Origin: Drosophila miranda
Taxonomy: Eukaryota > Arthropoda > Insecta > Diptera > Drosophilidae
DNA: 64,000 nt
Reading direction: 5' to 3'
Assembly (NCBI RefSeq): GCF_003369915.1
Contig: NW_022881603.1
Coordinates: 7,857,249 to 7,921,248 of the forward strand
The notes under the pieces are model-generated. The model worked only from the letters and a program-made list of their open reading frames with translations. It searched no databases and was not told the DNA's origin. Shown one piece after another: positions 46,349 through 57,387 of the stretch. Made by a program: the position numbers and the translations under genes. How positions within the stretch are numbered: position 1 is the stretch's first letter; the number at the start of each line of letters is the position of its first letter.

Positions 46349-47460
46349 AACGAGGGGAACGTTGTGAGTTGCTGCGGACACCGCAACTCTACGGTTATAC
46401 CCGCTACTAAGTCAGTATGGCTCTCCTCCGGCAGACGCCGCTAATATTAAACGACACGACAAAGAGGGCGTGCGAGAGAGACAGAAAATCAGTCTGAGCG
46501 TGACGTCGGGCGCTGCGTAGCCACTGCAAATTGATTTGTTCCTATTGGCTATAAAAATGATCTGATCTGATCCAGATTCAGCAATCTGATAGATATGGTC
46601 ATTATCTATGATTCTGCGTTTTTAGTTTTCTCGAATGTGCAATATTGTGGACGCAACAGATTTTCGTCCTTTGTGTGGGCGGAAGGGGGTGGGGCGAAAT
46701 TTTGAGATACACGTTTTATAGTAAGATCTAACAGGAGTGCGGATACCAAATTTGGTTACTCTAGCCTTAATAGTCTCTGAGATTTTTGAATATCCCCAGA
46801 TTTTCGTCCTTTGCGGGGGCGGAAGGCGGTGTGGCGAAATTTTGAAACAAACTCGTCTCGGTCCGATATATTAGGAGAGTGGATACCAAATTTGGTTGCT
46901 CTAGCTTTTATAGTATCTGAGCTCTAGGCGCTAATGTTTTACTCTAAGCAAAGCCGCCTATACTACGTGTGTGTTAGAGAGACAGGGCGAGAAAAAATGA
47001 AATTGTTTTCTTGATGCTGGCTATAATAATAATACGATAAAATTCAGATTCCGCAGTCATAAAGATATGGCCATCTTCTACGATTCTGCTTTTTTAGTTT
47101 TCTCGTATCGTCGAAATTGTGGATGCTACAGATTTTCGCCTTTTGTGGGGCAGAAGTGGGCGGGGCGAAGTTTTAAAATATTCTTGTAGCAGTGACATAT
47201 CACAGAAGTCTGGATCCAAAACATCGTTGCTCTCGCTTTTATAGTCTTTGAGCACTAGGCGCTGAAGGGGACGGACAGACGGACAGACGGACGGACGGAC
47301 AGACGGACAGACAGACATGGCTCAATCGACTCGGCTATTGATGCTGATCAAGAATATATATACTTTATGGGGTCGGAAACGATTCCTTTTGGACGTTACA
47401 CACATCCACTTTTACCACAAATCTAATATACCCCAATCCTCATTTTGAGTATCGGGTACA
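46349..47460 (-). mobile_element. DINE-1-like element nested in the LOA element, full length
   Basis: AACGAGGGGAACG at the left and GAGTATCGGGTACA at the right. It inserted in the LOA ORF2 between the RT and RNase H regions (TACTAAAT.. / ..ACATGGTCCCAGC). It was present before duplication B because both copies carry it. Confidence 0.9.
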
Positions 47461-48380
47461 ACAACATGGTCCCAGCAAGATAGTCCGTTCAAGTTCCAAT
47501 GGAGCACACGGAGACTCCATTCAGCATAATCATCCCTCATAGAGACGATTGGCTCGAGGGACTCCCCGGCCCAGACGGGGCCATTAGCATCTTCACGGAT
47601 GGCTCAAAACTGGACGGCAGGGTTGGAGGAGTAATCTACTCTGAACAACTTAACATAAGGCAATCTTTCAGGCTTCCGGATCACTGTAGCGTCCTCCAAG
47701 CGGAAGTTACAGCAATCAGGGAGGCTCTGTACTGCCTTCACACGGTTACCACCACGGCAACCAATCTAAACATCTACAGCGACAGCCAAGCTGCGATCAG
47801 ATCACTTAACGCGATCTCCTCGAACTCGGCTACTGTGGCGAAGTGCCGCAGATCTCTTCACGAGATGGCTCAGCAATTTGCTATCAGCCTTATATGGGTC
47901 CCGGGCCACCGGGATATCGAGGGCAACTGCATAGCGGAGGATATTTGTATGCCTATGGCCACCTGCAAGCTCATCATAAAGGAGCAGTACACGCGACTGA
48001 TAGACAACAAGTGGCAAATAGGGCCACGTTGTCGCACAGCTCGACAAACATGGCCGACCATAGATAAGAAGCGCACCTCAGAGCTCTGCAAACTAGGCAG
48101 GGAAAGGTGCAGCGCAGTCATACGTTCCCTCACAGGACACTGGCTAGTAGGCACCCACGCAAACAGGCTGGGTGCCCCATACAATGATTTCTGCCGCAGC
48201 TGCAGAGACGAGGACGAGGAGGAAACAGTGGAACACCTGTTCTGTTCCTGTCCAGCTCTCAGCAGAAGGAGGCTGCATCACTTGGGCTCTGCCTTTCTGA
48301 ACGACATCTCGGAGATGTCCACGCTATGTCCCAGAAAGATCGTCAACTTTATAAGGGCATCTGGATGGGACAACTGTTGA
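47461..48380 (+). pseudogene. LOA-type ORF2, RNase H domain and C-terminus
   Basis: A continuous frame from about 47499 to TGA 48378-48380. It holds RNase H motifs FTDGSK (first Asp), LQAEVTAI (Glu), YSDSQAA (Asp) and WVPGHRDIEGN (His). It ends with a cysteine-rich CRSCRDEDEEETVEHLFCSC cluster typical of non-LTR ORF2 tails. After the GN motif the usual ADELA-like residues read AEDICMP. The domain is separated from its RT by a 1.1-kb DINE, so it cannot be made as one protein. Confidence 0.85.
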
Positions 48381-48749
48381 CATGAAGTCTCATATGCAGG
48401 GAGGGAATGATCCCAAGCGGTATCACAACGGGCCGAAACCGGCCTAAGTGTGCTGGGCTCCGAGCGAGCTTGGCAGCCGTCTCTACCTAACCTAACCTAA
48501 CCTATTCGTAGACAAAAAGTTGACTCCACCACAGTGTGTTGTACTTCCTTAAGGAAATCAGATGTTTTTTGAGTCAGAATGTCGGCTTTTTCGTCCTGTC
48601 TAAATTGAAGTCTCAACAGAGAATCTCAAAAGTTTTCAAAATCCAGATGTACAAGAAATAGACACAGAAACTAACCGACACCCCATCCCATTTCGGCCCT
48701 AAAAATTTCACAATTTTTCCCCAAAACGTATTCCCAAGAAATCTACGAA
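48381..48749. other. LOA 3' UTR/tail, target repeat, and DM9 gene upstream flank
   Basis: The LOA 3' UTR ends with CCTAACCTAACCT, then the TATTCGTAGACAA target repeat (48503-48515) and ~230 bp leading to the DM9 gene start. The gene's promoter therefore lies within or just beyond the retrotransposon boundary. Confidence 0.6.
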
Positions 48750-50188
48750 ATGGCCATTCGTAAGTATATACATATATCTGAGCGACAGAAATATTTATAT
48801 GATATATAGATGGATTGAATAATGACTGCTTTCTGTTAGTTGATGGTATCTTGAAGGAGCAGAGATCCCCATTACATTGCACCACAAAACACGGTGACAC
48901 AGCGACCGCATGGGCCCTATGACTTTGACTAAGATGTCTTATCAAAGCCAGTTAACATTGCCGGCCGATAAGGGAGCAAAAGACCGCCGGCACAACAGCT
49001 TTTAAAACGCAGCTAAAATTCGGTGGCTTTATCATAGATCATAGATAACAGACCAAGTTCTTGTTATTAATGTGCGAGGGGTGTGGTGTGGTGTGGCAGG
49101 CCGACTGTACAAATCAGCAGTCAAAGCACCGGGTTGGGCTGGGCTGTAATCAGTAAAATATATTTAGACAAACGTCAGGTCTAACCTTGGTCCACATTTT
49201 TCCTCTGCAGACCACACCTGGATCAGCCGCAACATCTTCGACCAGCTGCCGCCCTGCGCCATCGTCGCCGGACACGACTCGGACAATGATCCCATCTATG
49301 TGGGCCGTGCCTACCACAACGGAGACATGCTGCAGGCCAAGGTTATTCCCAACAAGAACCAGGCCTATGTGGCCTGGGGCGGCGAGGAGATCAACAAGCA
49401 CGACGTAGAGATCGTCACCGGCGACCACTACGTCTGGATCCCGGCCAGCGGCGGACACGTTCCTCCCCATGCCCTTCGCGTGTGTCAGACCTCCGACGGA
49501 GAGCCTCTGTTCATTGGCCGCGGCTACTTCCAGGGCAGCCTGACGCCCGGAAAGGTGCATCCCTCGCACCACTGCCTGTACATCCCCTTCGGCGGAAAGG
49601 AGGTAACTATCCCGCAGTCGTCTCGAAAGGAGCCATCACACTCACGTATCATTTCGCTTACAGCACAGCCTAGAGGCGTACGAAGTGCTGGTCCAGCCGG
49701 AGACATGGATCTCTTCCTCCGGTGGCCATATCGTGCCCGGAACAGTCCAGGGCGGACACGACACCGATGGCGATCAGATCTTTGTGGGCCGTGCTTACCA
49801 CGAAGGTGATTTGCTGCCAGCCAAGGTATGAAAGCATCCAAGCCAGTAGCAATCCACATCCCTAATGCCTTTCTTCGTTCCGTTGCAGGTGGTTCCCAAC
49901 AAGGGCTGCGCCTACGTGGCATACGGCGGCTCCGAGCACGTCAAGCACGACTTTGAGCTGCTGGCCGGATACGGCTATGGCTGGGTTCCCGACAGCTTTG
50001 GCAATGTGCCACCAAATGCCATCGTCTGCGGCCGTACCACCGAGGGCGAGAACCTGTACATTGGCCGATGCTACCACAGCGGCAGCCAGACTCCCGGCAA
50101 GGTCCATCCGTCCCACAGCTGCCTATACATCCCCTTCGGTGGCGAGGAGGTGCGCCTAGATGCCTATGATGTCCTCGTCAGGGGCTAA
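48750..50188 (+). CDS. DM9-domain protein, CG13321-like, intact
   Basis: Four exons with matching phases: 48750-48759 (MAI plus one base, donor GTAAGT), 49211-49602, 49664-49825 and 49889-50188, giving 287 residues. The protein consists of tandem DM9 repeats: HTWISRNIFDQLPPCAIVAG, DNDPIYVGRAYHNGDMLQAK, EPLFIGRGYFQGSLTPGKVH, IFVGRAYHEGDLLPAK, VVPNKGCAYVAYGG, ENLYIGRCYHSGSQTPG, ending VRLDAYDVLVRG. There is no signal peptide or membrane segment, so it is probably soluble. Length and layout fit D. melanogaster CG13321 as I recall it. DM9 proteins are unannotated in mechanism; some are induced by infection or bind mannose in other invertebrates. AATAAA at about 50250 is a likely poly(A) signal. 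It is divergent from the broken minus-strand DM9 genes, and a 6.5-kb retrotransposon ends 247 bp upstream. The 10-base first exon rests on splice signals only. Confidence 0.88.
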
Positions 50189-50402
50189 ACGGTGTTTTCT
50201 TTAATTTGGTATTTCGTCAGCAACAATATTTATATTCCATCAATCACAAAATAAACTTTGATTCATTGAAAACTCAAGCCAACGAAAAAATTCTTAGCTT
50301 GGTTCTCACGATGTTCAGTGGAGAAAACATTTTGTGGATTTGATTACACCAGAGGTCGTTGGACAGACTTTACCCCTTGAAGAAGGTCTAGACTCCACAA
50401 GA

Positions 50403-51534
50403 AACGAGGGGGAGTTGCTGCGGAGTTGCGAGTTGTGAGTTGCTGCGGACACCGCAACTCTACTGTTATACCCGATACTAAGTCAGTATGGCTCTCCTCC
50501 GGCAGACGCCGATAATATTAAACGACACGACAAAGAGTGCGTGCGAGAGAGACAGAAAATCAGTCTGAGCGTGACGTCGGGCGCTGCGTAGCCACTGCAA
50601 ATTGATTTGTTCCTCTTGGCTACAAAAATGATCCGATCTGAACCAGATTCAGCAATCAGATAGATATGGTAGTTATCTATGATTCTGCGTTTTTAGTTTT
50701 CTCGAATCTGCAATATTGTGCATGCAACAGATTGGGAATGGAAGGGGAAGATTGGCGGAAGGGGGTGGAGCGAAATTTTGAGATGTACGTTTTATAGTGA
50801 GATCTAACAGGAGTGCGGATACTAAATTTCGTTACTCTAGCGTTAATAGTCTTTGAGATTTGTGAATATCCCCAGATTTTCGTCCTTTGCGGGGGCGGAA
50901 GGGGGTGTGGCGAAATTTTGAAACAAACTCGTCTCGGTCCGATATATTAGGAGTGTGGATACCAAATTTGGTTGCTCTAGCTTTTATAGTCTCTGAGATC
51001 TAGGCGCTAATGTTTTACTCTAAGCAAAGCCGCCTATGCTACGTGTGTGTTAGAGAGAGACAGGGCGAGAAAAAATGAAATTGTTTTCTTGATGCTGGCT
51101 ATAATAATAATACGATCCAATTCAGATTCCGCAGTCTAAAAGATATGGTCATTCTCTACGATTCTGCGTTTTTGTTTTTCTCATATCTTTAAAAATGTGG
51201 ATGCCACAGATTTTCGTCCTTTGTGGGGGCGGAAGTAGGCGGGGCGAAGTTTTGAAATAGTTTTGTAGCAGTGACATATCACAGAAGTCTGGATCCAAAA
51301 CATCGTTGCTCTAGCTCTTATAGTCTTTGAGCATTAGGCGCTGAAGGGGACGGACAGACGGACGGACGGACGGACGGACGGACAGACAGACATGGCTCAA
51401 TCGGCTCGGCTATTGATGCTGATCAAGAATATATATACTTTATGGGGTCGGAAACGATTCCTTCTGGACGTTACACACATCCACTTTTACCACAAATCTA
51501 ATATACCCCAATACTCATTTTGAGTATCGGGTAT
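50403..51534 (-). mobile_element. DINE-1-like element with duplicated terminal hairpin
   Basis: Left end reads AACGAGGGGGAGTTGCTGCGGAGTTGCGAGTTGTGAGTTGCTGCGG, an irregular repetition of the 3' hairpin arm. The right end is GAGTATCGGGTATA. Confidence 0.9.
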
Positions 51535-52670
51535 AAAAAAAAGTTTCCAAAGATTAAAGCGAGTGCATTGTTGGATGTGGATAAGAAGTACTATATAATG
51601 AGCAACGAATATCTTATACGTACATACATATATACATATAGAACAAAGTGTATTCCTCTCTACAGAAAAAGATCCATCAAGAAAGCTGAGTACCAAAGCG
51701 TAGATAGATATATTTAGTGGAGAATCAGATCCCTCGAGATTGAATCTGCAACTGAAATCGCTCACTGTTTTCTATAGCTACTCAACTGTTTGGAGATCCG
51801 ATCGATCCATCCCCATCGTATGCTTCACTTTGTTGAGCTTTCGGTGAGCTTTCGAATAGAACTCTACATGGCATGTAGAATGACACGTATGCATGTAGAG
51901 TTACTCGCATCCGTCGGATACTTACAAGTATATACTTTTCTCTCTTTCTCACCCTTGAACCGATTGATTCCATTCGTTTGGCTACCAGAGTATAACGATA
52001 GCCGTTCTCCGATTTGCTCGCTCGTTTTCTCTTCGGAACAACTCTCTCGTGATTGGTGGTGGTTTAAACGAGCGTCGAATTCAATTGGCTGCGGTGGCGA
52101 TACGCTCTGGACGTACAACATGTGGCAAGTAGTAAGTGGACAAGCCAAGAGGCGTGTATCGCTCACCGCATTAATTGCGTTGCATTGGTTCCTGGAAGGC
52201 CAAATAAGAGGAACACTCACCCCACATCAGGCTTCACATCGGCATATTCATCGTATTCTCCACTTGGTATTCATGCCAAGAAGCATTTCTTATGGGTCTT
52301 ACGCTCACGAAACTGGTTTTCGGATGGAACCACATATTGGGCCTGTAAATACCGTCGCTTCTGTGCTTCTGACAACAACCATTCAAACCGGCTCCAACGA
52401 GACTTAAAAGGAAGAACGGTTCTCAGTATCAGGACAAGAAATGAATTTATTGAAAAATTACCGTTGTTTTTGAGCTTTATAAATAGAAATAGATTCATAG
52501 AAACTTGTTATTACCATTTTGTCTGTCTTCTATCTCACATAAAGCATAGAAATCCGACGGTTCAGGGCACTATAACATAGTAGTACTATAGATAGCCCAA
52601 AATATTTAGAAAAGCATTTTATTAACTGTAGTGGATTAGCTTTATTATGGTAGTACTCACAGTGAATTTT
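51535..52670. other. Unique segment between DINEs
   Basis: AT-rich at both ends. Overlapping frames on both strands (51790-52407 and 52122-52580 on plus) have no recognisable domain. The only coding-like signal is the exon-shaped stretch at 52221-52368 on minus. Confidence 0.4.
52221..52368 (-). pseudogene. Possible exon remnant of unknown gene
   Basis: Between a good acceptor (TTGTTGTCAG) and a good donor (GTGAGT) lies a 148-nt frame reading AQKRRYLQAQYVVPSENQF, RERKTHKKCF, one TGA, then IPSGEYDEYADVKPDVG. Codon usage looks coding and only one stop interrupts it, as expected for a recently dead exon. I do not recognise the family and found no neighbouring exon. Confidence 0.3.
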
Positions 52671-53808
52671 TATACCCGATACTCAAAATGAGTATTGGGG
52701 TATATTAGATTTGTGGTAAAAGTGGATGTGTGTAACGTCCAAAAGGAATCGTTTCCGACCCCATAAAGTATATATATTCTTGATCAGCATCAATAGCCGA
52801 GTCGATTGGGCCCTGTCTGTCTGTCTGTCTGTCCGTCTGTACGTCTGTCCGTCTGTCCGTCTGTCCGTCCGTCCGTCAGTCCGTCCCCTTCAGCCCCTAG
52901 TGCTCAAAGACTATACGAGCTAGAGCAACGATGTTTTGGATCCAGACTTCTGTGATATGTCACTGCTACAAAAATATTTCAAAACTTCGCCCCGCCCACT
53001 TCCGCCTCCACAAAGGACGAAAATCTGTGGCATCCACAATTTTAAAGATATGAGAAAACCAAAAACGTAGAATTGTAGAGAATGACCATATCTTTAAGAC
53101 TGCGGAATCTGAATTGGATCGTATTATTATTAAAGCCAGCATCAAGAAAACAATTTAATTTTTTCTCGCCCTGTCTCTCTCTAGCACACACGTAGCATAG
53201 GCGGCTTTGCTTAGAGTAAAACATTAGCGCCTAGATCTCAGAGACTATAAAAGCTAGAGCAACCAAATTTGGTATCCACACTCCTAATATATCGGACCGA
53301 GACGAGTTTGTTTCCAAATGTCGCCACACCCCCTTCCGTACCGCAAAGGACGAAAATCTTTGGATATTCAAAAATCTCAGAGACTATTAAGGCTAGAGTA
53401 ACCAAATTTGGTATCCGCACTCCTGTTAGATCTTACTATAAAACGTGTAGCTCAAAATTTCGCCCCACCCCCTTTCGCCCACACAAAGGACGAAAATCTG
53501 TTGCATCCACAATATTGCACATTCGAGAAAACTAAAAACGCAGAATCATAGATAATGACCATATCTATCAGATTGCTGAATCTGGATCAGATCAGATCAT
53601 TTTTATAGCCAATAGGAACAAATCAATTTGCAGTGGCTACGCAGCGCCCGACGTCACGCTCAGACTGATTTTCTGTCTCTCTCGCACGCACTCTTTGTCG
53701 TGTCGTTTAATATTATCGGCGTCTGCCGGAGAGAGCCAATCTGACTTAGTATCGGGTATAACCGTAGAGTTGCGGTGTCCGCAGCAACTCACAACGTTCC
53801 CCCTCGTT
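52671..53808 (+). mobile_element. DINE-1-like element, plus array unit 1
   Basis: Full length, with TATACCCGATACT start and CCCCCTCGTT end, followed at once by the next unit. Confidence 0.9.
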
Positions 53809-53809
53809 T

Positions 53810-54931
53810 TATACCCGATACTCAAAATGAGTATTGGGGTATATTAGATTTGTGGTAAAAGTGGATGTGTGTACCGTCCAGAAGGAATCGTTTCCGACCC
53901 CAAAAAGTATATATATTCTTGATCAGCATCAATAGCCGAGTCGATTGAGCCCTGTCTGTCCGTCCGTCTGTCCGTCCGTCCATCCGTCCGTCCGTCCGTC
54001 CGTCCGTCCCCTTCAGCGCCTAGTGCTCAAAGACTATAAGATCTAGAGCAACGATGTTTTGGATCCAGACTTCTGTGATATGTCACTGCTACAAAAATAT
54101 TTCAAAACTTCGCCCCGCCCACTTCCGCCCCACAAAGGACGAAAATCTGTGGCATCCACATTTTTAAAAATACGTTAAAACCAAAAACGCAGAATCGTAG
54201 AGGATGACTATATGTTCTAGAGTGTAAAATCTCAACCAGATCGTATAATTATTATAGCCAGAATCAAGAAAACAATTTCATTCTTTCTCGCTCTGTCTCT
54301 CTCTAACACACAGGTTTCATGGTCGGTTTTGCCAATTGCAAAATATGAGTTCAAGGATCTCAGAACCTATAAGATCCAGAGCAACCAAATTTGGTATCCA
54401 CACTCCTGTGATATCGGACCTTGACCGTTTTGTGTCCAAATTTCGCCACACCCCCTTCCGCCCCCGCAAAGGACGAAAATCTGGGGCATCCACAAATCTC
54501 AGAGACTATTAAGGCTAGAGTAACCAAATTTGTTATCCGCACTTCTGTTAGATCTCACTATAAAACGTATATCTCAGAATTTCGCCCCACACCCTTCCGC
54601 CCCCACAAAGGACGAAAATCTGTTGCATCCACAATATTGCACATTCGAGAAAATTAAAAATGCAGAATCATAGATAATGACCATATCTATTAGATTGCTG
54701 AATCTGGATCAGATCGGATCATTTTTGTAGCCAAAAGCAAGAAATCAATTTGCAGTGGCCACGCAGCGCCCGACGTCACGCTCAGACTGATTTTCTGTCT
54801 CTCTCGCACGCACTCTTTGTCGTGTCGTTTAATATTAGCGGCGTCTGCCGGAGGAGAGCCCTACTGACTTAGTATCGGGTATAACTGTAGAGTTGCGGTC
54901 TCCGCAGCAACTCACAACGTTCCCCCTCGTT
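53810..54931 (+). mobile_element. DINE-1-like element, plus array unit 2
   Basis: Full length, of the second sequence type (GGTTTCATGGTCGG, GCAAAATATGAGTTCAAGG). Variants GAGGATGACTATATGTTCTAGAG and GAAAATTAAAAATGCAG recur in the inverted array. Confidence 0.9.
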
Positions 54932-54935
54932 TTGT

Positions 54936-56069
54936 TATACCCGATACTCAAAATGAGTATTGGGGTATATTAGATTTGTGGTAAAAGTGGATGTGTGTAA
55001 CGTCCAGAAGGAATCGTTTCCGACCCCATAAAGAATATATATTCTTGATCAGCATCAATAGCCGAGTCGATTGAGCCCTGTCTGTCTGTCCGTCTGTCCG
55101 TCCGTCCGTCCGTCCGTCCGTCCGTCCGTCCGTCCGTCCGTCCGTCCCCTTCAGCGCCTAGTGCTCAAAGACTATAAGAGCTAGAGCAACGATGTTTTGG
55201 ATCCAGACTTCTGTGATATGTCACTGCTACAAAAATATTTCAAAACTTCGCCCCGCCCACTTCCGCCCCCACAAAGGACGAAAATCTGTGGCATCCACAT
55301 TTTTAAAGATACGATAAAACCAAAAACGCAGAATCGGTGAGGATGACCATATCTTCTACAGTGCAAAATCTGAACCAGATCGAATATTGATTATAGCCAG
55401 AATCAAGAAAACAATTTCATTCTTTCTCGCTCTGTCTCTCTCTAACACACAGGTTTCATGGTCGGTTTTGTCAATTGCAAAATATGAGTTCAAGGATCTC
55501 AGAACCTATAAGAGCCAGAGCAACCAAATTTGGTATCCACACTCCTGTGATATCGGACCTTGACCGTTTCGTGTCCAAATTTCGCCACACCCCCTTCCGC
55601 CCACGCAAAGGACGAAAATCTGGGGCATCCACAAATCTCAGAGACTATTAAGGCTAGAGTAACCAAATTTGGTATCCGCACTTCTGTTAGATCTCACTAT
55701 AAAACGTATATCTCAGAATTACGCCCCACCCTTTTCCGCCCCACAAAGGACGAAAATCTGTTGCATCTACAATATTGCACATTCGAGAAAACTAAAAACG
55801 CAGAATCATAGATAATGACCATATCTATCAGATTGCTGAATCTGGATCAGATCAGATCATTTTTATAGCCAAAAGGAACAAATCAATTTGCACTGGCTAC
55901 GCAGCCCCCGACGTCACGCTCAGACTGATTTTCTGTCTCTCTCGCACGCACTCCTTGTCGTGTCGTTTAATATTAGCGGCGTCTGCCGGAGGAGAGCCAT
56001 ACTGACTTAGTATCGGGTATAACTGTAGAGCTGCGGTCTCCGCAGCAACTCACAACGTTCCCCCTCGTT
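54936..56069 (+). mobile_element. DINE-1-like element, plus array unit 3
   Basis: Full length, joined to unit 2 by CTCGTTTTGTTATACCC. Private variants GAATCGGTGAGGATG and GATCGAATATTGATTATAGCC recur in the inverted element at 59757-60747. Confidence 0.9.
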
Positions 56070-56261
56070 TATTTTTGTTATCTTTCTTGAATGGATCCCA
56101 CTACTTCACTTTGGGAGAATAAAAGAACTGCCTAAGTGCCAAAGAGTGCCTAAGAGAGGCAACATTTTGGGAGTCGGTAACTTATCTAAAGGATATGAGC
56201 AGATGCTAAGAACGCTAAGTACTACTTAATCATTGCTTTGAGGGTATTTTTCAGTCATTTT
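56070..56261. repeat. 187-bp spacer module, copy 3
   Basis: Same sequence and same DINE-flanked position as 21577-21764 and 26993-27180, about 29 kb away, with a few substitutions. Confidence 0.85.
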
Positions 56262-57387
56262 TATAACCGATACTCAAAATGAGTATTGGGGTATATTAGA
56301 TTTGTGGTAAAAGTGGATGTGTGTAACGTCCAGAAGGAATCGTTTCGGACCCCATAAAGTATATATATGCTTGATCAGCATCAATAGCCGAGTCGATTGA
56401 GCCCTGTCTGTCTGTCCGTCCGTCCGTCCGTCCGTCCGTCCGTCCGTCCGTCCGTCCGTCCCCTTCAGCGCCTAGTGCTCAAAGACTATAAGAGCTAGAG
56501 CAACGATGTTTTGGATCCAGACATCTGTGATATGTGACTGCTACAAAAATATTTCAAAACTTTGCCCCGCCCACTTCCGCCCCCACAAAGGACGAAAATC
56601 TGTGGCATCCACATTTTTAAAGATACGATAAAACCAAAAACTACGCAGAATCGTAGAGGATGACTATATGTTCTAGAGTGTAAAATCTCAACCAGATCGT
56701 ATAATTATTATAGCCAGAATCAAGAAAACAATTTCATTCTTTCTCGCTCTGTCTCTCTCTAACACACAGGTTTCATGGTCGGTTTTGTCAATTGCAAAAT
56801 ATGAGTTCAAGGATCTCAGAACCTATAAGAGCCAGAGCAACCAAATTTGGTATCCACACTCCTGTGATATCGGACCTTGACCGTTTCGTGTCCAAATTTC
56901 GCCACACCCCCTTCCGCCCCCGCAAAGGACGAAAATCTGGGGCATCCATAAATCTCAGAGACTATTAAGGCTAGAGTAACCAAATTTGGTATCCGCACTT
57001 CTGTTAGATCTCACTATAAAACGTATATCTCAGAATTTCGCCCCACCCCCTTCCGCCCCCACAAAGAACGAAAATCTGTTGCATCCACAATATTACACAT
57101 TCGAGAAAACTAAAAACGCAGAATCATAGATAATGACTATATCTATCAGATTGCTGAATCTGGATCAGATCGGATCATTTTTGTAGCCAAAAGCAAGAAA
57201 TCAATTTGCAGTGGCCACGCAGCGCCCGACGTCACGCTCAGACTGATTTTCTGTCTCTCTCGCACGCACTCTTTGTCGTGTGGTTCAATATTAGCGGCGT
57301 CTGCCGCAGGAGAGCCATACTGACTTAGTATCGGGTATAACTGTAGAGTTGCGGTGTACGCAGCAACTCACAACGTTCCCCCTCGTT
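56262..57387 (+). mobile_element. DINE-1-like element, plus array unit 4
   Basis: Starts with the variant TATAACCGATACT and ends CCCCCTCGTT before unique DNA. Confidence 0.9.

Larger units (their letters stand above)
40317..47406. repeat. Tandem segmental duplication B, copy 2 (~7.1 kb)
   Basis: Begins mid-exon in DM9 gene B (TGGGAGCATCTCG) and parallels 33768-40316 up to ACACACATC in the nested DINE. It continues into the intact right side, so it keeps the original right flank. It has the 565 bp missing in copy 1. Confidence 0.88.
41990..48502 (+). mobile_element. LOA-clade (Bilbo/TRIM-like) retrotransposon, copy 2, complete ends with nested DINE
   Basis: Flanked by identical 13-bp TATTCGTAGACAA repeats at 41977-41989 and 48503-48515, a target-site duplication. 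The element runs 5' UTR, ORF1, ORF2 (APE-RT-RNase H) and 3' UTR, ending in (CCTAA)n at about 48485-48502. A DINE interrupts it at 46349-47460. Without the DINE it is about 5.4 kb. The order of domains and terminal short repeats fit the LOA/Bilbo group. Confidence 0.88.

Noticed and set aside
34876..48502. Two independent LOA insertions
   Set aside because: Both carry the same 5' target repeat, the same TGA, the same frameshifts and the same nested DINE, so one insertion was duplicated.
51790..52407. 205-codon plus-strand frame
   Set aside because: No recognisable motif and no start context; it overlaps a better exon-like signal on the minus strand.
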